From Rhipicephalus microplus (Eukaryota; Arthropoda; Arachnida; Ixodida; Ixodidae), in the NCBI RefSeq assembly GCF_043290135.1, contig NC_134707.1, forward strand, positions 140,369,319 to 140,433,318: DNA of 64,000 nt, read 5' to 3'. Shown one piece after another: positions 56,062 to 64,000 of this stretch. Numbering within the stretch: position 1 is the first letter of the stretch; every line of letters begins with the position of its first letter. The notes below the pieces were generated by a model, which saw only the letters and a program-made list of their open reading frames with translations, was not told the DNA's origin and ran no database searches. A program made the translations under genes and the position numbers.

Positions 56062-58936
56062 AGTTGTGGAGTTTCTAATTGTGGAGCTTCTTGATGGGGA
56101 GTTTCCAGTTGTGAAGTTTCTAGTAGTGGATTTTCGAGTTGTGGAGTTTCTAGTTGCGAAGTTTCTAGTTGGGGAGTTTCTACTTGAGTTTATAGTGGCG
56201 GATTTTCTAGTTGCAGAGTTTTAAGTTGTCGAGTTTCTAGTTGCAAAGTCTCTAGTTGTGGAGTTTCTAGTTGCGGAGTTTCTAGCTGTGGAGTTTCTAG
56301 TTGCGGAGTCTCTAGTTGTGCAGTCTCTAGTTTTGGAGTTTCTAGTTGTGGAGTTTCTATTTGCTGAGTTTCTTGTTGCGGAGTTTCTAGTTGTGGATTT
56401 TCTGGCTGTGGAGTTTCTAGTTGTGGAGTTTCTAGTCGTGGAGTTTCTAGTTGTGAGGTTTGTAGTTGTTGAGTTTCTAGTTTTCGAGTTTCTAGTTGTG
56501 GAGTCTCTAGTTGTGGAGTTTCTAGTTGTGAAGTTTCTAGTTGCGAAGTCTCAAGTTGTTGAGTTTCTAGTTGTGGAGTTTCTAGTTGCGGAGTTTTCTA
56601 GTTGTGGAGTTTCTAGTTGCGGAGTTTCTAGTTGCGGAGCTTCAAGTTGTGGAGTTTCTAGTTGTGAAGTTTCTAGTTGTGGAGTTTGTAGTTGTGGAGT
56701 ATCTAGTTGTGGGCTTTCAAGTTGTGGAGTTTCTAGTTGTGGAGTTTCTAGTTGCGGAGTTTTCTAGTTGCGGAGTCTGTAGTTGTGGAGTTTCTAGTTG
56801 TGGAATTTCTAGTTACGGAGTTTCTAGTTGTGGAGCTTTTAGTTGAGGAGTCTCTAGTTGTTGAGTCTGTAGTTGTGGAATTTCTAGTTGTGGAGTTTCT
56901 AGTTGTGGAGTTTCTAGTTGTGGAATTTCAAGTTGTGGAGTCTCTAGTGGCGGAGTGAGTTTCTAGTTGCGGAGTTTCTGTTTGTGGAGTTTCTAGTTGC
57001 GGAGCCAGTAGTTGTGGAGTTTCTAGTTGTGGAGTTTCTAGTTGTGGAGTTTCTAGTGTTTGAATTTCTAGTTGCCGAGTTCTTTAGTTGCGAAGTCTCA
57101 AGTTGTGGAGTTTCTAGCTGTGAAGTTTCTGGTTGCGGAATTTCTAGTTGCGGAGTATCTAGTTGTGGAGTTTTTAGTTGAGGAGTCTCTAGTTGTGGGG
57201 TCTCTAGTTGTGGAGTTTCTAGTTGTGGAGTCTCTAGATGGGGAGTTTCGAGTTGTGGAGTTTCTAGCTGTGGAGTTTTTCATCGCGGAGTTTCTAGTTG
57301 CAGAGTTTCTAGTAGCGGAGTTTTCTAGTTGTGGAGATTCTAGTGGCGGAGTTTCTAGTTGCGTAGTTTCAAGTTGTGGAGTTTCTAGTTGTGGACTTTC
57401 GAGCTGTGGAGTTTCTAGTTGCGGAGTTTTTAGTTGTGGAGTTTCTGGTTGTGGAGTTTCTAGTTCTGGAGTCTGTAGTTGTGGAGTATCTATTTGTTGG
57501 GTTTAAAGCTGTGGAGTTTCTAGTTGTGGAGTTTCCAGTTGTTGAGTTTCTTGTAGTTGAGTTTCTAGTTACCGAGTTTCTAGTTGCGAAATCTCAAGTC
57601 GTGGAGTTTATAGCTGTGGAGTTTCTAGTTGCGGAGCTTCTAGTTGCGGAGTTTCTAGTTGTGGATTTTGTAGTTGTGGAGTATATAGTTGTGGTGTTTC
57701 AAGTTGTGGAGTTTCTAGTTGCGGAGTTTCTAGTTGCAGAGTTTCTAGTTCCGGAGTTTTCTAGTTGTGGAGTTTCTAGTTGCGGAGTTTCTAGTTGTGG
57801 AGCTTCAAGTTGTGGAGTTTCTCGTTGTGGAGTTTCTAGTTGTGGAGTTTGTAGTTGTGGAGTATCTAGTTGTGGACTTTCAAGTTGTGGAGTTTCTAGT
57901 TGTGGAGTTTCAAGTTGTTAATTTTCTAGCTGTGGAGTTTCTAATTGCGGAGTTTCTAGCTGCAGAGTTTCTAGTTGTGGATTTTCTAGCTGTGGAATTT
58001 CTGGTTGCAGAGTTTTTAGTTGCGGCGTTTCTAGTTGTGGAGTTTCTAGTTGTTGAGTTTCTAGTTGCCGAGTTCTTTAGTTGCGAAGTCTCAAGTTGTA
58101 GAGTTTCTAGCTGTGGAGTTTCTAGTTGCGGAGTTTCTAGTTGCGGAGTTTCTAGTTGTGCAGTTTTAGTTGTGGAGTCTCTAGTTGTGGAGTTTCTTGT
58201 TGTTGATTTTCTATCTGTGGAGTTTCTATTTGCGGAGTTTCTAGTTGCAGAGTTTCTAGTTGTGGATTTTCTAGCTGTGGAATTTCTGCTTGCAGAGTTT
58301 TTAGTTGCGGTGTTTCTAGTTGTGGAGTTTCTAGTTGTTGAGTTTGTAGTTGCCGAGTTCTTTAGTTGCGAAGTCTCAAGTTGTAGAGTTTCTAGCTGTG
58401 GAGTTTCTAGTTGCAGAGTTTCTAGTTGCGGAGTTTCTAGTTGTGGATTTTTGAGTTGTGGAGTCTCTAGTTGTGGACTTTCTAGTTGTGGAGTGTCTAC
58501 TTGTTGAGTTTCTAGTTGTGGAGTTTCTATTTGTTGTTTTTAGTTTTCGAGTTTGTAGTTGTAGATTTTCTAGTTGCAGAGTTCCTAGTTTTGGAGTATC
58601 TAGTTGCGGAGTCTCTAATTGTGCAGTCTCTAGTTTTGGAGTTTCTGGTTGTGGAGTTTATAGTTGTGGAATTTCTAACTGTGGAGATTCTACTTGCGGA
58701 GTTTCTAGTTGCAGAGTTTCTAGTTGTGGAGTTTCTAGTTGTGGAGTTTCTAGTTGTGGAGCTTTTAGTTGAGTTGTGGAGCTCTAGTTGTGGAGTTTCT
58801 AGTTGTGGAGTGTCTACTTGTGGAGTTTTTAGTTGTGGAGTTTCTAGCTGTGGAGTTTCTAGTTGCAGGGTTTCTAGTTTCGGAGTTTTCTAGTTGTGGA
58901 GTTTCTAGTTGCGGAGTTTCTAGTTGCGGAGTTTCA
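56062..58936 (+). repeat. 2,875-bp HOR copy 2
   Basis: This copy is nearly identical to both neighbours. Diagnostic bases are A at 57,238, A at 57,610 and C at 57,637, all shared with copy 3 and different from copy 1. The marker is at 56,183. Confidence 0.9.
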
Positions 58937-61624
58937 AGTTGTGGAGTTTCTAATTGTGGAGCTTCTTGATGGGGAGTTTCCAGTTGTGAAGTTTCTAGTA
59001 GTGGATTTTCGAGTTGTGGAGTTTCTAGTTGCGAAGTTTCTAGTTGGGGAGTTTCTACTTGAGTTTATAGTGGCGGATTTTCTAGTTGCAGAGTTTTAAG
59101 TTGTCGAGTTTCTAGTTGCAAAGTCTCTAGTTGTGGAGTTTCTAGTTGCGGAGTTTCTAGCTGTGGAGTTTCTAGTTGCGGAGTCTCTAGTTGTGCAGTC
59201 TCTAGTTTTGGAGTTTCTAGTTGTGGAGTTTCTATTTGCTGAGTTTCTTGTTGCGGAGTTTCTAGTTGTGGATTTTCTGGCTGTGGAGTTTCTAGTTGTG
59301 GAGTTTCTAGTCGTGGAGTTTCTAGTTGTGAGGTTTGTAGTTGTTGAGTTTCTAGTTTTCGAGTTTCTAGTTGTGGAGTCTCTAGTTGTGGAGTTTCTAG
59401 TTGTGAAGTTTCTAGTTGCGAAGTCTCAAGTTGTTGAGTTTCTAGTTGTGGAGTTTCTAGTTGCGGAGTTTTCTAGTTGTGGAGTTTCTAGTTGCGGAGT
59501 TTCTAGTTGCGGAGCTTCAAGTTGTGGAGTTTCTAGTTGTGAAGTTTCTAGTTGTGGAGTTTGTAGTTGTGGAGTATCTAGTTGTGGGCTTTCAAGTTGT
59601 GGAGTTTCTAGTTGTGGAGTTTCTAGTTGCGGAGTTTTCTAGTTGCGGAGTCTGTAGTTGTGGAGTTTCTAGTTGTGGAATTTCTAGTTACGGAGTTTCT
59701 AGTTGTGGAGCTTTTAGTTGAGGAGTCTCTAGTTGTTGAGTCTGTAGTTGTGGAATTTCTAGTTGTGGAGTTTCTAGTTGTGGAGTTTCTAGTTGTGGAA
59801 TTTCAAGTTGTGGAGTCTCTAGTGGCGGAGTGAGTTTCTAGTTGCGGAGTTTCTGTTTGTGGAGTTTCTAGTTGCGGAGCCAGTAGTTGTGGAGTTTCTA
59901 GTTGTGGAGTTTCTAGTTGTGGAGTTTCTAGTGTTTGAATTTCTAGTTGCCGAGTTCTTTAGTTGCGAAGTCTCAAGTTGTGGAGTTTCTAGCTGTGAAG
60001 TTTCTGGTTGCGGAATTTCTAGTTGCGGAGTATCTAGTTGTGGAGTTTTTAGTTGAGGAGTCTCTAGTTGTGGGGTCTCTAGTTGTGGAGTTTCTAGTTG
60101 TGGAGTCTCTAGATGGGGAGTTTCGAGTTGTGGAGTTTCTAGCTGTGGAGTTTTTCATCGCGGAGTTTCTAGTTGCAGAGTTTCTAGTAGCGGAGTTTTC
60201 TAGTTGTGGAGATTCTAGTGGCGGAGTTTCTAGTTGCGTAGTTTCAAGTTGTGGAGTTTCTAGTTGTGGACTTTCGAGCTGTGGAGTTTCTAGTTGCGGA
60301 GTTTTTAGTTGTGGAGTTTCTGGTTGTGGAGTTTCTAGTTCTGGAGTCTGTAGTTGTGGAGTATCTATTTGTTGGGTTTAAAGCTGTGGAGTTTCTAGTT
60401 GTGGAGTTTCCAGTTGTTGAGTTTCTTGTAGTTGAGTTTCTAGTTACCGAGTTTCTAGTTGCGAAATCTCAAGTCGTGGAGTTTATAGCTGTGGAGTTTC
60501 TAGTTGCGGAGCTTCTAGTTGCGGAGTTTCTAGTTGTGGATTTTGTAGTTGTGGAGTATATAGTTGTGGTGTTTCAAGTTGTGGAGTTTCTAGTTGCGGA
60601 GTTTCTAGTTGCAGAGTTTCTAGTTCCGGAGTTTTCTAGTTGTGGAGTTTCTAGTTGCGGAGTTTCTAGTTGTGGAGCTTCAAGTTGTGGAGTTTCTCGT
60701 TGTGGAGTTTCTAGTTGTGGAGTTTGTAGTTGTGGAGTATCTAGTTGTGGACTTTCAAGTTGTGGAGTTTCTAGTTGTGGAGTTTCAAGTTGTTAATTTT
60801 CTAGCTGTGGAGTTTCTAATTGCGGAGTTTCTAGCTGCAGAGTTTCTAGTTGTGGATTTTCTAGCTGTGGAATTTCTGGTTGCAGAGTTTTTAGTTGCGG
60901 CGTTTCTAGTTGTGGAGTTTCTAGTTGTTGAGTTTCTAGTTGCCGAGTTCTTTAGTTGCGAAGTCTCAAGTTGTAGAGTTTCTAGCTGTGGAGTTTCTAG
61001 TTGCGGAGTTTCTAGTTGCGGAGTTTCTAGTTGTGCAGTTTTAGTTGTGGAGTCTCTAGTTGTGGAGTTTCTTGTTGTTGATTTTCTATCTGTGGAGTTT
61101 CTATTTGCGGAGTTTCTAGTTGCAGAGTTTCTAGTTGTGGATTTTCTAGCTGTGGAATTTCTGCTTGCAGAGTTTTTAGTTGCGGTGTTTCTAGTTGTGG
61201 AGTTTCTAGTTGTTGAGTTTGTAGTAGCCGAGTTCTTTAGTTGCGAAGTCTCAAGTTGTAGAGTTTCTAGCTGTGGAGTTTCTAGTTGCAGAGTTTCTAG
61301 TTGCGGAGTTTCTAGTTGTGGATTTTTGAGTTGTGGAGTCTCTAGTTGTGGACTTTCTAGTTGTGGAGTGTCTACTTGTTGAGTTTCTAGTTGTGGAGTT
61401 TCTATTTGTTGTTTTTAGTTTTCGAGTTTGTAGTTGTAGATTTTCTAGTTGCAGAGTTCCTAGTTTTGGAGTATCTAGTTGCGGAGTCTCTAATTGTGCA
61501 GTCTCTAGTTTTGGAGTTTCTGGTTGTGGAGTTTATAGTTGTGGAATTTCTAACTGTGGAGATTCTACTTGCGGAGTTTCTAGTTGCAGAGTTTCTAGTT
61601 GTGGAGTTTCTAGTTGTGGAGTTT
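58937..61624 (+). repeat. 2,875-bp HOR copy 3 (right end diverges)
   Basis: It shares the three derived bases of copy 2 (60,113, 60,485 and 60,512). The only difference from copy 2 that I found is A at 61,226 (T at 58,351). At 61,625 the sequence leaves the 2,875-bp pattern: GTTTTAGTTG replaces GTTTCTAGTT, and the order then follows that of 47.7-48.2 kb. The marker is at 59,058. Confidence 0.88.
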
Positions 61625-64000
61625 TAGTTGTGGAGTTTAAAGTTGTGGAATTTATAGGTGTGGAGTTTCTAGTTGTGGAGTTTCTAGTTTTCGGGTTTCT
61701 AGTTACGGAGTTTCTAGTTGTGGAGTTTCTAGTTGTGGAGTTTCTAGTTGTGGAGCTTTTAGTTGAGTTGTGGAGCTCTAGTTGTGGAGTTTCTAGTTGT
61801 GGAGTGTCTACTTGTGGAGTTTCTAGTTGTGGAGCTTCTAGCTGTGGAGTTTCTAGTTGCAGGGTTTCTAGTTTCGGAGTTTTCTAGTTGTGGAGTTTCT
61901 AGTTGCGGAGTTTTTAGTTGCGGAGTTTCAAGTTGTGGAGTTTCTAGTTGTGGAATTTCTAGTTGTGGAGTTTTAAGTTGTGGAGTTTCTAATTGTGGAG
62001 CTTCTTGATGGGGAGTTTCTAGTTGTGAAATTTCTAGTAGTGGATTTTCGAGTTGTGGAGTTTCTAGTTGCGAAGTTTCTAGTTGGGGAGTTTCTACTTG
62101 AGTTTATAGTGGCGGATTTTCTAGTTGCAGAGTTTTAAGTTGTCGAGTTTCTAGTTGCAAAGTCTCTAGTTGTGGAGTTTCTAGTTGCGGAGTTTCTAGC
62201 TGTGGAGTTTCTAGTTGCGGAGTCTCTAGTTGTGCAGTCTCTAGTTTTGGAGTTTCTAGTTGGGGAGTTTCTATTTGCTGAGTTTCTTGTTGCGGAGTTT
62301 CTAGTTGTGGATTTTCTGGCTGTGGAGTTTCTAGTTGTGGAGTTTCTAGTTGTGGAGTTTCTAGTTGTGAGGTTTGTAATTGTTGAGTTTCTAGTTTTCG
62401 AGTTTCTAGTTGTGGAGTCTCTAGTTGTGGAGTTTCTAGTTGTGAAGTTTCTAGTTGCGAAGTCTCAAGTTGTTGAGTTTCTAGTTGTGGAGTTTCTAGT
62501 TGTGGGGTTCGTAGTTGTGGGGTTCGTAGTTGTGCAGTTTCTAGTTAAGGAGTATCTACTTGTGGAGTTTCCATTTGTGGTGTTTCTAGCTGTGGAGTTT
62601 CTAGATGCAGAGTTTCTAGTTGCGGAGTTTTCTAGTTGTGGAGATTCTAGTGGCGGAGTTTCTAGTTGCGGAGTTCCAAGTTGTGGAGTTTCTAGTTGTG
62701 GAGTTTCTAGTTGTGGAATTTGTAGTTGTGGAGTATACAGCTGTGGTGTTTCAAGTTGTGGAATTTCTAGTGGCGGAGTTTCTAGTTGTGGAGTTTCTAG
62801 TTGCGGAGTTTTCTAGTTGTGGAGTTTCTAGTTGCGGAGTTTCTAGTTGCGGAGCTTCAAGTTGTGGAGTTTCTAGTTGTGAAGTTTCTAGTTGTGGAGT
62901 TTGTAGTTGTGGAGTATCTAGTTGTGGGCTTTCAAGTTGTGGAGTTTCTAGTTGTGGAGTTTCTAGTTGCGGAGTTTTCTAGTTGCGGAGTCTGTAGTTG
63001 TGGAGTTTCTAGTTGTGGAATTTCTAGTTACGGAGTTTCTAGTTGTGGAGCTTTTAGTTGAGGAGTCTCTAGTTGTTGAGTCTGTAGTTGTGGAATTTCT
63101 AGTTGTGGAGTTTCTAGTTGTGGAATTTCAAGTTGTGGAGTCTCTAGTGGCGGAGTGAGTTTCTAGTTGCGGAGTTTCTGTTTGTGGAGTTTCTAGTTGC
63201 GGAGCCAGTAGTTGTGGAGTTTCTAGTTGTGGAGTTTCTAGTTGTGGAGTTTCTAGTGTTTGAATTTCTAGTTGCCGAGTTCTTTAGTTGCGAAGTCTCA
63301 AGTTGTGGAGTTTCTAGCTGTGAAGTTTCTGGTTTCGGAGTTTCTAGTTGCGGAGTTTCTAGTTGTGGAGTTTTTAGTTGAGGAGTCTCTAGTTGTGGGG
63401 TCTCTAGTTGTGGAGTTTCTAGTTGTGGAGTCTCTAGTTGGGGAGTTTCGAGTTGTGGAGTTTCTAGCTGTGGAGTTTTTCGTCGCGGAGTTTCTAGTTG
63501 CAGAGTTTCTAGTAGCGAAGTTTTCTAGTTGTGGAGATTCTAGTGGCGGAGTTTCGAGTTGCGGAGTTTCAAGTTGTGGAGTTTCTAGTTGTGGACTTTC
63601 TAGCTGTGGAGTTTCTAGTTGCGGAGTTTTTAGTTGTGGAGTTTCTGGTTGTGGAGTTTCTAGTTCTGGAGTCTGTAGTTGTGGAGTATCTATTTGTTGG
63701 GTTTAAAGCTGTGGAGTTTCTAGTTGTGGAGTTTCTAGTTGTTGAGTTTGTTGTAGTTGAGTTTCTAGTTGCCGAGTTTCTAGTTGCGAAATCTCAAGTC
63801 GTGGAGTTTCTAGCTGTGGAGTTTCTAGTTGCGGAGTTTCTAGTTGCGGAGTTTCTAGTTGTGGATTTTGTAGTTGTGGAGTATATAGTTGTGGTGTTTC
63901 AAGTTGTGGAGTTTCTAGTTGCGGAGTTTCTAGTTGCAGAGTTTCTAGTTCCGGAGTTTTCTAGTTGTGGAGTTTCTAGTTGCGGAGTTTCTAGTTGTGG
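61625..64000 (+). repeat. HOR copy running out of the window
   Basis: The first part matches 47,682-48,300 at an offset of 13,943 bp. The rest follows the general block order: marker at 62,097, GCGGAGCCAGTAG near 63,200, GAGTTTTTCGTCGCGGAG near 63,473 and GTTCCGGAGTTTTCTAG near 63,945. The array clearly continues beyond base 64,000. Confidence 0.75.

Larger units (their letters stand above)
1..64000 (+). repeat. 15-bp satellite array filling the whole window
   Basis: The basic unit is GTTGTGGAGTTTCTA on the + strand, repeated head to tail in a single orientation with no unique-sequence island. Frequent variants are GTTGCGGAGTTTCTA, GTTGCAGAGTTTCTA, GTTGTGGAGTCTCTA, GTTGTGGAGTTTTTA and GTTGTGGAATTTCTA. 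The consensus has 5 G, 1 C, 7 T and 2 A, so the strands are very unequal in composition. Each unit junction creates a CTAG tetranucleotide. No array edge, transposon, gene or RNA gene is visible, so every stretch of more than 300 bases without a gene here holds this repeat. The size and nested organisation are typical of eukaryotic satellite DNA. Species and chromosomal position cannot be told from the sequence. Confidence 0.98.

Noticed and set aside
1..64000. Overlapping + strand ORFs of 60-270 codons throughout
   Set aside because: They are by-products of a unit whose length is a multiple of three. Nearly all begin at GTG or TTG, they overlap each other in two frames, and they do not keep their frame between HOR copies.
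1..64000. CRISPR array
   Set aside because: There are no unique spacers. The repeat is contiguous at 15 bp and the variants are related to each other.
1..64000. Telomeric repeat
   Set aside because: The unit does not resemble TTAGGG, TTAGG, TTTAGGG or related short telomere motifs, and it has an ordered HOR structure.
1..64000. CENP-B box or known centromere satellite
   Set aside because: I looked for the TTCG-A-CGGG spacing of the CENP-B box. TTTCGAG units do not have the A and CGGG at the required distances. The unit is not 171 bp or another familiar centromere monomer, so a centromere role remains unproven.
1..64000. tRNA, rRNA or other structured RNA gene
   Set aside because: No cloverleaf or rRNA-like sequence is seen. 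The strand asymmetry leaves little complementarity for stems.

Overview
The whole 64 kb window is one uninterrupted tandem-repeat (satellite) array. The basic unit is 15 bp, consensus GTTGTGGAGTTTCTA on the + strand (TAGAAACTCCACAAC on the other), repeated roughly 4,200-4,300 times head to tail from base 1 to base 64,000 with no change of orientation and no interruption by unique sequence. I see no supportable protein gene, RNA gene, transposon, CRISPR array, promoter or terminator. Both array edges lie outside the window. An array of this size with nested higher-order structure points to a eukaryotic genome (heterochromatin, a centromere-proximal or subtelomeric block, or a large intergenic or intronic satellite). 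The species cannot be identified from the sequence.

Above the 15-bp unit is a strong higher-order repeat (HOR) organisation. Diverged 15-mers, together with units of irregular length (11, 14, 16 and 19 bp), occur in a fixed order, and blocks of about 2 to 5 kb are then duplicated in tandem. Layout: (A) about 1-14,280, HOR copies of 1,956, 2,363, 2,408, 2,692 and 2,901 bp between successive copies of one marker module; (B) about 14,280-28,500, a different HOR family with periods of 2,262, 2,169 and 4,527 bp; (C) about 26,790-34,800, two 4,004-bp copies; (D) about 35,751-45,618, two copies of 4,889 and 4,979 bp that differ by exactly six basic units; (E) about 45,619-53,186, single or partial copies; (F) about 53,187-61,624, two complete and one nearly complete copy of a 2,875-bp unit, the most homogeneous part; (G) 61,625-64,000, more of the same family, continuing past the window.

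Because 15 is a multiple of three, four of the six frames of the consensus have no stop codon. This produces many long pentapeptide-repeat ORFs (VVEFL and SSCGV on +, ETPQL and RNSTT on -). I judge them by-products: most + strand ORFs begin only at GTG or TTG, HOR lengths are often not multiples of three, one-base indels and premature stops are tolerated, and different copies are open in different frames. The best coding candidate is a recurrent ATG-started minus-strand (ETPQL)n ORF, reported as a low-confidence observation.

The main interest is evolutionary and structural: nested HORs that let the order of amplification be read, extreme G/T strand asymmetry, a CG/TG/CA variation pattern that resembles methyl-CpG decay, a conserved half and a variable half of the 15-mer, and alternating subtypes that suggest unequal exchange or conversion.
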